This document shows positions 35,456-44,249 of a stretch of DNA of 64,000 nt, one piece after another. Positions within the stretch are counted from its first letter, which is position 1. Each line of letters opens with the position of its first letter. The notes beneath the pieces are model-generated. The model was not told the origin of the DNA and did not search any database. It saw only the letters and a program-made list of their open reading frames with translations. Both the position numbers and the translations under genes were made by a program. Source of the stretch: Microlunatus phosphovorus NM-1 (GTDB lineage: Bacteria > Actinomycetota > Actinomycetes > Propionibacteriales > Propionibacteriaceae); contig NC_015635.1 in NCBI RefSeq assembly GCF_000270245.1, positions 2,046,001-2,110,000 of the forward strand, in the 5' to 3' direction.

Positions 35456-36619
35456 TCAGTGATCGAGCTCGCAAGGCCCGGCGGCCGCCGAGATGCAGGT
35501 CTGCACCAGGACGCCGCGGCCGGCGGTCTCGCCTGGCGTCGCGGTGGTGATCGCGCCATTGCGTAGGTCGCGGACTGAACCCGAGCGCAGCGGCAGTACG
35601 CAGCCGAAGCAGATGCCCATCCGGCAGCCGGACGGCATCAGCACCCCGGCCTCCTCAGCCGCGTCGAGGATGGGCGTGCCTCCGTCGGCGCTTACCTTGG
35701 CTCCGGAACCCGCGAACGTGATCGCGCCACCGTCGCCGATCGCCACCCGGGCGGCGCGGAACTGCTCGGTCTGCAGGTCCAGCCCTCGCTGACCGTGATG
35801 CGTCTGCAGGTCGTCGAGCAACCCGGCCGGGCCGCAGGCGAGCGTCTGTCGCTCGGTCAGATCGGGGACCAGTTGCCCCAGCGCGTCGACGTCGAACGAG
35901 CCGTGTTCGTCGGTGAAGTGGGCGACCAGCCGGATCGCTCCGACGGCATCGAGCTCGCGCAGGTGAGCAGCGAAGATGGAATCCGGCTCGCGAGGAGCGA
36001 CGTGCACCACCACGATGTCGTACCGGGTCGAGCGAGCCAGCCGGACGACGCCGCTGTCGGTGACCGGGAACAGGTTGCGAAGCATGCCGATCACCGGGGT
36101 GATGCCGGAACCCGCGGTGACGAACAGGAAGCGACCGCCCTCGGTCGGCAGCACGAAATCCCCGGCCGCCTGCTCCAGGTGGATCAGGGTGCCGACGCGT
36201 GCGCGACGGACCAGGTGGGTGCTGACCAAGCCGTCGGGCACAGCCTTCACGGTCACGCTGATCCGGCCGTCGCGGCGCGGTCCATGGGTCAGTGAGTACG
36301 CCCGCCACTGCCGCACGCCGTTGACGTCGACGCCGATCCGGACGTACTGACCGGGTACGTGACCGGCCCAGTCGGCGCCTGGTCGGATGACGATGGTGGC
36401 CGCGTCGGCGGTCTCGGGCTGGACCGACACGATCCGGCCGCGCAGATCCGCGCCGGGTCGCAGCGGATCGAAGAGATCCAGATAGTCCGCCGGGAGCAGC
36501 GGCGTCGTCGCCCGCTCGGCCAGCCGTACCAGCCGGTGACGCAGGGTGGTGCGGGTGCGCGTCGTACCTGCCAGGCTAGTCACCGCCCTAGTCTGACTGA
36601 CTTTCGTGGCTAGACTCAT
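35456..36619 (-). CDS. Ferredoxin reductase for the desaturase (FAD, NADPH, 2Fe-2S)
   Basis: A 387-residue oxidoreductase of three parts: an FAD barrel (GQYVRIGVDVNGVRQWRAYSLTH), an NAD(P) domain (GGRFLFVTAGSGITPVIGML) and a C-terminal plant-type 2Fe-2S ferredoxin (CRMGICFGCVLPL, then a last Cys in VLVQTC). It passes electrons to the adjacent desaturase, like Rv3230c. ATG 36619 is used; TTG 36628 or an internal GTG are alternatives. Its start lies only 60 bp from the divergent PucR gene, which may regulate it. Confidence 0.9.
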   Translation of the reverse strand: MSLATKVSQTRAVTSLAGTTRTRTTLRHRLVRLAERATTPLLPADYLDLFDPLRPGADLRGRIVSVQPETADAATIVIRPGADWAGHVPGQYVRIGVDVNGVRQWRAYSLTHGPRRDGRISVTVKAVPDGLVSTHLVRRARVGTLIHLEQAAGDFVLPTEGGRFLFVTAGSGITPVIGMLRNLFPVTDSGVVRLARSTRYDIVVVHVAPREPDSIFAAHLRELDAVGAIRLVAHFTDEHGSFDVDALGQLVPDLTERQTLACGPAGLLDDLQTHHGQRGLDLQTEQFRAARVAIGDGGAITFAGSGAKVSADGGTPILDAAEEAGVLMPSGCRMGICFGCVLPLRSGSVRDLRNGAITTATPGETAGRGVLVQTCISAAAGPCELDH

Positions 36620-36679
36620 GGCCGCCAAGCGTGAAACCTGGCGAACCTATTGTTCGGAAGAGATAGTGCGGGGGAAACC

Positions 36680-37909
36680 GTGGTTGCAGATTCTGGTCCG
36701 CACCTGTCCGATCTTGGTCGTGCCTTCCGCTTGGATCCGGAGGTGCTGCAGATCCTTCGCGACGGGCTGCCTCAGGTCGCGACGCACACGGTGAACGCCG
36801 TCGTCGCCGAGGTGCCCGACTACCGAGGCGCTCGCGACGGACTGATGCGGGACACCATCACCGGTGCTGTGCGGATGGCCTTGGCCGGCTTTCTCAAGTT
36901 GGCCGGACGCGGTCACGATGTCGACCCCAGTACGCCGATGGGCCCGACGATCGAGGGCGCCTACGCCCTGGGTCGGGGAGAGGCCCGCGGCGGTCGATCG
37001 ATGGACGGTCTGCTGGCGGCGTATCGGGTCGGGTCGCGTGTGAGCTGGCGGGAACTGGGCCGCGTCGCCGCCGGGGCTGGGCTGTCGGCCACCATGATGG
37101 CCGAGTTCGCCGAGTTGCTGTTCGCCTATATCGACGGTCTCTCCGCCGCCAGCGTGGCCGGTCACAACGACGAGTTGACCACCAGCGGGCTGGTTCGCCA
37201 GCGCTATCGCGATCGGCTGGTGCAGCGCCTGTTGGCAGGGGCGTCGCCGGAGGTGCTGACCGCAGCCGCAGAGCGGGCCGGCTGGTCGCCGTCGGTGGGA
37301 CTGACCGCTGTCCTGTTGCCGAGCGCCCAGGCCCATGGCGTCGTGGCTCTGCTCGGGACGGAGACGCTGCAGTTCGCCGAGGACCTTCCTGGCAGTGAGG
37401 GTTGGGATCCCGATCGGTCCCTGACTCTGCTCCTGGTCCCCGATGCCACAGCCGCGGACCGGCGTCACCTGCTGCGGCTGCTGGTGGGACGTAAGGCCGT
37501 CGTCGGTCCATCGCGACCCTGGATGCAGGCCCGATCGTCATATCGCCGAGCGACTCGTACGCTCGAGCTGGCCACACCGCCGCGCGGTGAGCAGCCAACG
37601 GACAGCGAGGATCACTTGGCTGACCTGGTGGTCGGCGCTGACCCTGAAGCTCTGATCGATCTACGCGTCCAGGTGCTGCGCCCGCTGTCGGCTCTGCCCG
37701 AGTCGACCAGGGAACGTCTGGCCGAAACCCTGCTGAGCTGGCTGCTGCACCAGGGCCGGCGGGAGCAGGTCGCCGCCGAGTTGCACATCCATCCGCAGAC
37801 CGTGCGCTATCGGATGGGCCAACTGCGTGACGCCTACGGGGAGCGACTGCACGATCCCCGGTTCGTCCGGGAGCTGATTCTCGCGCTTCCGCTGTGTTGT
37901 CGTCACTAG
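36680..37909 (+). CDS. PucR-family transcriptional regulator
   Basis: About 409 residues from GTG 36680 (preceded by GGGGAA). A long helical sensor region and a GGDEF-like fold remnant precede the PucR C-terminal helix-turn-helix (LLSWLLHQGRREQVAAELHI, TVRYRMGQLRDAYGE). Divergent from the desaturase reductase gene, so it is the likely local regulator of membrane-lipid desaturation. The last codons (LCCRH then stop) are formed by sequence (GCTGTGTTGTCGTCACT, 37892-37908) that also occurs at the edge of the repeat array near 38777, as if a repeat had inserted at this 3' end. Confidence 0.85.
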   Translation: MVADSGPHLSDLGRAFRLDPEVLQILRDGLPQVATHTVNAVVAEVPDYRGARDGLMRDTITGAVRMALAGFLKLAGRGHDVDPSTPMGPTIEGAYALGRGEARGGRSMDGLLAAYRVGSRVSWRELGRVAAGAGLSATMMAEFAELLFAYIDGLSAASVAGHNDELTTSGLVRQRYRDRLVQRLLAGASPEVLTAAAERAGWSPSVGLTAVLLPSAQAHGVVALLGTETLQFAEDLPGSEGWDPDRSLTLLLVPDATAADRRHLLRLLVGRKAVVGPSRPWMQARSSYRRATRTLELATPPRGEQPTDSEDHLADLVVGADPEALIDLRVQVLRPLSALPESTRERLAETLLSWLLHQGRREQVAAELHIHPQTVRYRMGQLRDAYGERLHDPRFVRELILALPLCCRH

Positions 37910-37956
37910 TCCGAAAATGGCCCCAGCCCGGAACGGGCGCACCGCCAGGTGCACAA

Positions 37957-38112
37957 TGACTCGCTGCTCCGCTGCGCGCCGATTGGTTCCGTCTTCCCTC
38001 GTCGCTCGCAAGACGAAGAACGTGTCTTTGCTCCCTCGTCGGTCCAGACGGAGCCCTCGCTCCGCCTCACGGCCGCTCACGACGGGGTCGTCGCTCGCTG
38101 TGAGGCTGCGCT
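37957..38112. repeat. Diverged single copy of the 129-bp repeat family
   Basis: One unit of ~130 bp (37957-38086) plus the first ~25 bp of a second. It shares GACTCGCTG, CTCGTCGCTCGCAAGACGAA, CCTCACGGCCGCTC and ACGGGGTCGTCG with the 5976-6491 array, with many substitutions. It lies between the converging 3' ends of PucR and the TIGR03085 gene. Confidence 0.8.
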
Positions 38113-38753
38113 CAGGCGGTTGCTATCCAGGTGGCGAACTGTTCCAGCGGCGCGTCAGGACCGGTGAGTCGTACGCGGGCATGGTCCCGGCGGCCACTCA
38201 GGTACAAGGCCAGCTCGACCGGGTCGCCGGTCAGTGTCACCCCCGTGCTGCCCTTCTTGGCGACCTGGGCAGCACCGGTCGGCGTTATCAGCGTGACGCC
38301 TACGGGGCACTTCCGGAGGCCGAGCCGGGCGAGGAGTCCGAGTGACTTCCACGCGGCGTCTTGGACGTCGGCAGACAGTGCTCGCGGCTCGATGGAGCCT
38401 GGCCCGGCGCGGCGGATGTCTTCGTGATGAATGATGTATTCGACCAGGTTGAACTGCTGATCCACCAGGTTCCTGGGCGACCAGCGGGCGGGCCCGGCGG
38501 CCAAGCGGTCGACCAGTGCCTGGTATCCCGCCGGCGTCGATGCCGCGTCGACGAGTCGGCTGAGCCCGGGCTCGGCGCCGGGTGGCTGGCGCGCCAGGAC
38601 GTCCTTGAGGACCGTGATGGGCTCCGACTCACGTACGACAAGATGCGCGAGCAGGCGTTGGACATCCCAGCCGGCGCACAGGGTCGGGGCGTGCGGATCG
38701 GTGACTCGCAGCGTCTCGGCCAGTGCCTGCCGCTCGTCGGAGATCAGGGTCAT
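38112..38753 (-). CDS. TIGR03085-family (DinB/MDMPI-like) protein
   Basis: A 213-residue protein of the actinobacterial TIGR03085 family: TLCAGWDVQRLLAHLVVRE (first metal His), VEYIIHHEDIRRAGPG (HHED, metal ligands), VTLTGDPVELALYLSGRRDHARV. The fold is the mycothiol-dependent maleylpyruvate isomerase/DinB four-helix bundle. Function not established; thiol-dependent chemistry is plausible. The repeat family flanks both ends of this gene. Confidence 0.85.
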   Translation of the reverse strand: MTLISDERQALAETLRVTDPHAPTLCAGWDVQRLLAHLVVRESEPITVLKDVLARQPPGAEPGLSRLVDAASTPAGYQALVDRLAAGPARWSPRNLVDQQFNLVEYIIHHEDIRRAGPGSIEPRALSADVQDAAWKSLGLLARLGLRKCPVGVTLITPTGAAQVAKKGSTGVTLTGDPVELALYLSGRRDHARVRLTGPDAPLEQFATWIATA

Positions 38754-38783
38754 CGGTCCGCCTCTGGTTGCCGGGGCTGTGTT

Positions 38784-39040
38784 GTCGTCACTCGCTGTTC
38801 ACTCCGCGCTCAGGTCTCTGTCTTCCCTCGTCGCTCGCAGACGAAGAACGTGTCTGCTCGGCTCCTCAGTCCAGACAGAGCCGCGCTACGCTCACGGCCG
38901 CTCGCGACGGGGTCGTCAACTCGCTGTTCGCTCCGCGCTCAGGTCTCTGTCTTCCCTCGTCGCTCGCAGACGAAGAACGTGTCTGCTCGGCTCCTCAGTC
39001 CAGACAGAGCCGCGCTACGCTCACGGCCGCTCGCGACGGG
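38784..39040. repeat. Two tandem copies of a 128-bp repeat unit
   Basis: Units begin at 38784 and 38912 (GTCGTCA[C/A]CTCGCTGTTC) and are nearly identical to each other, but diverged from the 5976 array. The paired arms CTCTGTCT/AGACAGAG are conserved. The array occupies the gap between the TIGR03085 start and the amidohydrolase stop. Confidence 0.88.
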
Positions 39041-39079
39041 ACGGCGACAATGAGGAACCTGAGGGAGTCTAGCGGGCCG

Positions 39080-40765
39080 TCAGTGCTGGTGGCCGCTGCA
39101 GTCTCCGGCGGGCGCCCGATCCGGCTCCGTCGCGCCGGCGGCATCGGCGTCGAAGATGACCTCGCCGCCCACGAACGTCAGATCGGCTCGCTGCTCGAGC
39201 AGGCCCGCGGGCTCGTTCGCATGGGCGTACAGGTCGTCGGACCAGACCACCAGGTCGGCATCCGCGCCGACCTGCAGTGAGCCCAGTCGGTCCTCGGCGT
39301 GCCAGGCCCAAGCGCCCTCACGGGTGTAGCCGGTAATGGCCTGATCGAGGGAGAGCCGCTCGCCCGGCGTCCAGGCGTCGGCACCGGACAGCCGAGCCCG
39401 GGTGAGAGCCACATACATGCCGACCAGTGGATCCATCTCGCCCACCTGCCAGTCGCTCGACAGCGCGACGTGCGCACCGGACTCCATCAGGGAGCGCAAC
39501 CGCCAGGCCCGGTCCCACCTGGACTCACCGATGTTGTCCATCCAGGTGCCGGCGACCAGGTCCGGTGACGCATGCCGCGGCTGCATGGCCGCGACCACTC
39601 CCAGCGCGGCGAACCGCGGCAGGTCGTCCGGATGCAGGCACTCCACGTGCACGATGCCGTGCCGGCGATCCCGAGTCCCGTTGACGACGGCGGCGTGCTC
39701 GATCGCGTCCAGGGCCAGCCGGATGCCACCGTCGCCAGTCGCATGCGTATGGGTCTGCAACCCGAGTCGATCGAGCTCGGCGATGGCCGTGGCCAACGCG
39801 CCGACCCGAGCGCTCGGCTGACCCCGATGACCTGGCCGGTTGGCGTAGTCGTCCAGCATCCAGGCGGTGTGCGGCTCGATCACGTCGTCGGCGTACAGCT
39901 TCACCGGACCCAGTCGCAGCCGCGCATCCTGGCGGGTGTCTCGGATGGCCGCCTTCAGGTCGCGCCGGAACGCGTCGTCGGAGTCGATCGGGTGGAACAG
40001 CGCGGCAATGACCCGGGAGCGCGGTCCCTCCTCGTCGCGCAATGCCTCCAGGAGGTGCAACTCCGCGAGTGGGACCTGGGGCTCGACCGCGGTGGTGATG
40101 CCCACCGACGCAGCCATGTCCAGGCTCTGCCGCAACCGGCGAGCCCGGCGCTCCGGGCTGTAGAGCGGGATGTCGCGCTGCAGCTCGGCCAGACCGCGGG
40201 TGGTCATCGCGCTGGTGTAGAAGTCGGTGACCCAACCGGTGGGCTCCCCGTTGGCGTCCCGCTCGGGATTGCCCCAGGCGATGTCGCCGCCGCCGCTGAT
40301 GCCGAGCGCCCGCAGCGCGACCTCGTTGAGCCAGACCGAGTGCTGGTCGTAGGTGGTGATGAAGATCGGCCGATCGGTCAGCCCGGCCAGATCATCGGCG
40401 TTCGGCCGGCGACCGGTGACCACGGAATAGACCGCGTTCTCGGCGCAGATCCAGCTCAGGTCTGGTCGGCGCGCGGCCAGATCGGCGATTCGCGTACGTA
40501 CCGTGCCGAGATCCTCAGCCCCCTCGAGGCTGACGGCGTCCGGGTCGAATCCCAGTAACAGGTGGTTGTGGCTGTCGATCACGCCCGGGGTGACCAGCCG
40601 GCCCTCCAGCTCCACGACCCGAGCGGCTCGGGGTGCGTCGGCGGCGGTGCCGAGATAGGCGATCCGCCCGTCCTTGACCCCAAGGGCCTCGGCAAACGCA
40701 CCGGGCGCATCGAGCGGATCACGGGTACGCACCGGGCCACCGGTGAGAAGCAGGTCGAGCTGCAC
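39080..40765 (-). CDS. Amidohydrolase (YtcJ-like metal-dependent hydrolase)
   Basis: A 561-residue amidohydrolase_3/YtcJ-type enzyme. Metal motif GVIDSHNHLLLG near residue 65, a carboxylated-Lys region GPVKLYADDVIEPH, THATGDGGIRLALDA, HVECLHPDDL, and SSDWQVGEMDPLVGM with the catalytic Asp are all present. The GTG start is 40765. It hydrolyses an amide or ring C-N bond in an unknown substrate. It is divergent from a TetR regulator whose predicted operator (40783-40800) begins 18 bp upstream of this start. The final codons (DCSGHQH) derive from a 23-bp stretch also found at 18441. Confidence 0.88.
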   Translation of the reverse strand: MQLDLLLTGGPVRTRDPLDAPGAFAEALGVKDGRIAYLGTAADAPRAARVVELEGRLVTPGVIDSHNHLLLGFDPDAVSLEGAEDLGTVRTRIADLAARRPDLSWICAENAVYSVVTGRRPNADDLAGLTDRPIFITTYDQHSVWLNEVALRALGISGGGDIAWGNPERDANGEPTGWVTDFYTSAMTTRGLAELQRDIPLYSPERRARRLRQSLDMAASVGITTAVEPQVPLAELHLLEALRDEEGPRSRVIAALFHPIDSDDAFRRDLKAAIRDTRQDARLRLGPVKLYADDVIEPHTAWMLDDYANRPGHRGQPSARVGALATAIAELDRLGLQTHTHATGDGGIRLALDAIEHAAVVNGTRDRRHGIVHVECLHPDDLPRFAALGVVAAMQPRHASPDLVAGTWMDNIGESRWDRAWRLRSLMESGAHVALSSDWQVGEMDPLVGMYVALTRARLSGADAWTPGERLSLDQAITGYTREGAWAWHAEDRLGSLQVGADADLVVWSDDLYAHANEPAGLLEQRADLTFVGGEVIFDADAAGATEPDRAPAGDCSGHQH

Positions 40766-40782
40766 GACGGTCTCCTGAGTTT

Positions 40783-40800
40783 TTTAACGTTTACGTCAAA
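40783..40800. promoter_or_regulatory. TetR operator 1
   Basis: TTTAACGTTTACGTCAAA has inverted arms TTTRAC/GTCAAA around GTTTAC. It lies between the amidohydrolase and tetR starts and matches operator 2 at 41540 in 14 of 18 positions. Confidence 0.65.
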
Positions 40801-40844
40801 CAACTCTTCAAGAGTGACGGACGCGGATCGGTAGAGTCAAGTCT

Positions 40845-41447
40845 GTGGCTCGACCGAATCGTCAACTGGAACGCAAGCAAGCTCTCATCGAGGCGGCGCA
40901 GACAGCCGTGGTCGATCGCGGGCTGGTTCAGCTGAGCCTGACGGACGTGGCGAAGGAAGCTGGCCTGACGCGCGGGGCGATCCTCTACTACTTCGACGAT
41001 CTCGATGACCTGCTGGTCGAGACGCATCGAGCTGGCATTCAGCGGTTCTGTGACGACCGGGACCGGCTGCTGCAGGTCGGGATCTCGCCCGGTGAACAAC
41101 TGGCGATAGCCATCGACACCGGGCTGCCGACCGGTCCGGACGACGCGCTGCTCCGACTGCTGTACGAGTTCGACGTGCTGGCCGGGCACTCGACGCTGCA
41201 CGACGAATTGGTGCAACGCATGTACGTCCGGCAGCTCGCCACCTATCGCGGAGTGATCGACAGGGGAGTGGTGGATGGCGCCTTTGCGCCTGTGATCGAT
41301 CCGGGTGATCTGGCGATGACCCTGGTCGCGCTCGAGGACGCGTACGGGCTGCACATCGTGGCCGGCAACGCGCACATCGACGTGGCTACTGCTCGGCGGG
41401 CCATGCGGGCGGCGGCTGCGGGCCTCGGCTGTCCGGCTCGAGGCTGA
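40845..41447 (+). CDS. TetR-family repressor
   Basis: A 200-residue TetR protein. N-terminal HTH: RKQALIEAAQTAVVDRGLVQ, LSLTDVAKEAGLTRGAILYYF, DDLDDLLVETHRA. The C-terminal ligand domain is of the TetR_C_6/BetI-like kind. GTG start 40845. It sits between its two predicted operators, one facing the amidohydrolase and its own gene, the other facing the permease, so it probably represses a small uptake-and-hydrolysis unit and is released by the substrate. Confidence 0.88.
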   Translation: MARPNRQLERKQALIEAAQTAVVDRGLVQLSLTDVAKEAGLTRGAILYYFDDLDDLLVETHRAGIQRFCDDRDRLLQVGISPGEQLAIAIDTGLPTGPDDALLRLLYEFDVLAGHSTLHDELVQRMYVRQLATYRGVIDRGVVDGAFAPVIDPGDLAMTLVALEDAYGLHIVAGNAHIDVATARRAMRAAAAGLGCPARG

Positions 41448-41539
41448 GCCGGTCGAGTCGAGTTCCGGCTGACCGGTTCGACCGGCCGGAACCGATCCGA
41501 GCAGTCGGTTGAGGTTCGCTCGGCGAAACACTTGACTTC

Positions 41540-41557
41540 TTTGACGTTGATGTCAAA
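41540..41557. promoter_or_regulatory. TetR operator 2
   Basis: TTTGACGTTGATGTCAAA has perfect 6-bp inverted arms TTTGAC/GTCAAA. It lies 131 bp upstream of the permease start in the tetR-permease gap. Confidence 0.65.
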
Positions 41558-41687
41558 GAATTGCCCCGTGGTCGCCGATGGTGACCATCCCCGCTCCCAG
41601 TAGGTCGATCGGCACACGCGACTTCATCGGTAAACGCAACGGCGCCGACCCGCTCGGGATCCCCACCACGGTGACGAAGGATCCGTC

Positions 41688-43055
41688 ATGACTGCACCCA
41701 CCCCTGCCCGGACGGCAGATCTCGAGAGCCACCACCTGCGGCGTGCCCTGAGCCTTCGCCACCTGGTCTTCATGGGTTTGGCGTTCATGGCGCCGCTCGC
41801 CGTGTTCGACACGTTCGGGATCGTCTCCGAGGCGACCGGTGGGCACGTCCCGCTCGCGTACCTGACGATCCTGGTCGCCGTCGTGTTGACCGCGCTCGCG
41901 TACTCACAGATGGTGCGGGTGCTGCCCTTCGCCGGCTCGGCCTACACCTACTCCCGGGAGACGATCCACCCGGCGGTGGGCTTCCTCGTCGGCTGGGCGG
42001 CGACCCTGGACTACCTGTTCCTGCCGATGATCAACGCGCTGCTGTCCAGCATCTACATGTCGGTGCCCCTCCCCGACGTGCCGGCCTGGGTGTGGATCGC
42101 CACGACGGTTGTGCTCACCACGGTGACGAACCTGGTCGGCGTACGGCTCGCCGCCAACGCGAACCTGGTCCTGGTCGGCGCCCAGGTGGTGGCCTCCCTT
42201 GCCTTCCTGTTCTTCTTGATCCGCGGGATTGTCACCAGCCAGAACGGCGCATCGGTCACGCTGACGCCGTTCGTGCTCGAGGACGGGGGAGCGGGCCCGC
42301 TGCTCGCCGGCGCCTCGATCCTCGCTCTGTCGTTCCTCGGCTTCGACGCCGTCACCACCTTGGCCGAGGAGGCCCGGCATCCCAAGCGGGACATCCCACG
42401 GGCCATCCTGATCATCGTGATCAGTGCCGGCGCCTTCTTCCTGGCGATCACCACCGCGATGCAACTGCTGTTCCCCGACGTGAGTGCCCTCGGCAGCATC
42501 GTGGCTGCGTCCCCGGAGATCGCGCTGTACGTCGGTGGTGCTGGGTTCCAGACCTTCTTCCTGGTCTGCTACATGTGCGCCGTGCTCGGCTGCGGACTGA
42601 CCCAGCAGCTGAGTGCGGCCCGGCTGCTCTACGCCATGGGTCGTGACGGCGTGCTGCCCAAGCGGGTCTTCGGCTTCGTCAATGGCAAGGGCACGCCGGC
42701 CCTGGCCGTGCTGGTGGTCGGTGCGGTTGCACTGGTCGCGGTGTTTCTCGACCTCAGCGAGGCGGCCTCCCTGATCAACTTCGGAGCGTTCGTGGCGTTC
42801 ACCTCGGTCTGCGTCTCGGTCGTCGTCCACCACGTTCGCACCGGCGAGGTCCGCGGCGCCAAGGCGCTACTGCTCGGCATCATCCTCCCCAGTCTCGGAG
42901 CGCTGGTGAACCTCGCCCTGCTGCTGAGCCTGGACGGTCAGTCGAAGCTGGTCGGCGTGAGCTGGGTGGTGATCGGTCTGATTGCCCTGCTCGTGATGAC
43001 TCGTGGTTTCCGCAAGCCGCTGCCGCAGATCGACCTGCGTGCTGCTGACGAGTGA
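41688..43055 (+). CDS. APC-superfamily amino acid/amine permease
   Basis: A 455-residue permease with about 12 membrane segments. Segment 1 region FMGLAFMAPLAVFDTFGIV carries the APC unwound helix; FAGSAYTYSRETIHPAVGF, SFLGFDAVTTLAEEARHPKRDIPRA and LSAARLLYAMGRDGVLPKRV are family signatures. It resembles putrescine/amino-acid importers (PuuP-like). Control by the upstream TetR operator links it to the amidohydrolase: the pair would import and hydrolyse an amide or amine compound. Confidence 0.9.
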   Translation: MTAPTPARTADLESHHLRRALSLRHLVFMGLAFMAPLAVFDTFGIVSEATGGHVPLAYLTILVAVVLTALAYSQMVRVLPFAGSAYTYSRETIHPAVGFLVGWAATLDYLFLPMINALLSSIYMSVPLPDVPAWVWIATTVVLTTVTNLVGVRLAANANLVLVGAQVVASLAFLFFLIRGIVTSQNGASVTLTPFVLEDGGAGPLLAGASILALSFLGFDAVTTLAEEARHPKRDIPRAILIIVISAGAFFLAITTAMQLLFPDVSALGSIVAASPEIALYVGGAGFQTFFLVCYMCAVLGCGLTQQLSAARLLYAMGRDGVLPKRVFGFVNGKGTPALAVLVVGAVALVAVFLDLSEAASLINFGAFVAFTSVCVSVVVHHVRTGEVRGAKALLLGIILPSLGALVNLALLLSLDGQSKLVGVSWVVIGLIALLVMTRGFRKPLPQIDLRAADE

Positions 43056-43083
43056 GCCGGACGGCTGGGCGGTCTGGCTCACA
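43053..43083. terminator. Stem-loop between converging genes
   Basis: GTGAGCCGGAC (43053-43063) pairs with GTCTGGCTCAC (43073-43083), an 11-bp stem with one G-U pair and a 9-base loop. It begins at the permease stop and ends 8 bp before the stop of the opposing peptidase gene. There is no U-run, as is common in actinomycetes. Confidence 0.55.
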
Positions 43084-43091
43084 CCTGTCCG

Positions 43092-44132
43092 CTAGGCCTG
43101 AGGCTCCAACTCGGCTCGAGCTGTGCTCAGCAACGAGGTGCCCCAGCCATGACGACTGCAGCAGAAGATGCGATGCCGCTCGGCCCAGAGGAGGCGGTTG
43201 GTCCGCAAAGCCGTTTCCGAGTTCGTCTTCAGGCGCAGCACCTCGCAGCCGAGCTGACTGAGCCATGGGACCAGCCCGGCGTGGTACTGGAAATGCCACC
43301 ACGCAGCGTCCTGGTAGCGGGTGGGAAAGCCCGGACCGGGGGCCACCGGGCTCATCCCGTGCCGGGCTGCGATCGTCGTCAGATCCAGGAACCGGCCCTC
43401 GACCTGCCGTACGCAGCTGGCACCGCTGGCCCAGCTGATCGCCGACAGTTGGACATCGGTCCCGGCCCACGACCGTGCCCACACCCGCCAACCGGTGCCC
43501 TCCTTGGTGATCGTGTACGGCTGATCCTCAGGATCGATCGGTCCCTGCTCCGTCATGCCGGTGATCGGATCCAGGTCCACAGCCAGCCCAGCGAGGTGGA
43601 CCGCCGCGCCGGGCTGCTCGAACGCATCCTCGTCGGTCGCCCTGCGTCGACCATGCGCATCGGACACCAACGGCACGCCCGCGGCCAGCAGCTCCGACTG
43701 CCAGGCGCCCAACGCCCGTGCCATGTCGGCGCGAACCTGGACCGCGACGCGGCCGTGGCCGGGCTCAGCGCGCGGCCCCTGGGCGCCGTCGGCACCGTCG
43801 AGCTCGACGCTGACCAGTCCGAGCCGATTCGCCATCGCCCAGCTGTAGTTGAGCTCCCACAATGTCTTCTCCCCCGGGATGCCGTCGGGCTCCAGTCCGA
43901 CTGATCGCTGGAACTCCCGGACGGCGGCGCGGAAGGTGGCAGCATCCACGGTCTCGGCGGGCACGGTGATCTCGTGGAAGCGCAGCAGCGCCGACAATGC
44001 GGCGAAGTAGCGGTCCTGGTCGCGTTCGAACTGGCGGCGCTCGATCCGCAGATAGCTGCACAGATCGGCCACATCGCGCTCGGCGAGTGATGCCTGCCGC
44101 GGCATGCCACCGCGCCCCATCACGGCGCTCAT
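43092..44132 (-). CDS. Peptidoglycan-binding, M15-like peptidase
   Basis: About 346 residues. The N-terminal third holds a PG_binding_1-like domain (FRAAVREFQRSVGLEPDGIPGEKTLWEL). The C-terminal part has M15/VanY-type zinc motifs: HLAGLAVDL (HxxGxAxDL) near residue 180 and AWWHFQYHAGL (WWHF) near residue 275, giving the His/Asp/His ligand set. No signal peptide is evident, so cytoplasmic action or a non-classical start is possible. It likely cleaves or trims peptide stems. The ribosome site at 44132 is weak. Confidence 0.65.
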   Translation of the reverse strand: MSAVMGRGGMPRQASLAERDVADLCSYLRIERRQFERDQDRYFAALSALLRFHEITVPAETVDAATFRAAVREFQRSVGLEPDGIPGEKTLWELNYSWAMANRLGLVSVELDGADGAQGPRAEPGHGRVAVQVRADMARALGAWQSELLAAGVPLVSDAHGRRRATDEDAFEQPGAAVHLAGLAVDLDPITGMTEQGPIDPEDQPYTITKEGTGWRVWARSWAGTDVQLSAISWASGASCVRQVEGRFLDLTTIAARHGMSPVAPGPGFPTRYQDAAWWHFQYHAGLVPWLSQLGCEVLRLKTNSETALRTNRLLWAERHRIFCCSRHGWGTSLLSTARAELEPQA

Positions 44133-44223
44133 CCGGTCACGCGGCAGTCCGCAGGCGGTGGGAGACAGGCAGCAGTCGATGCGCTCATGCCAGACGGACG
44201 GTCGCGCTCGACGGCTGATACAG

Positions 44224-44249
44224 CCTCTCTATCGGGCCTCTCTATCGGG
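44224..44249. repeat. 13-bp tandem duplication at a gene end
   Basis: CCTCTCTATCGGG occurs twice in tandem (44224-44236, 44237-44249). The second copy contains the TAG stop (44242-44244) of the LuxR gene on the minus strand. Confidence 0.7.
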
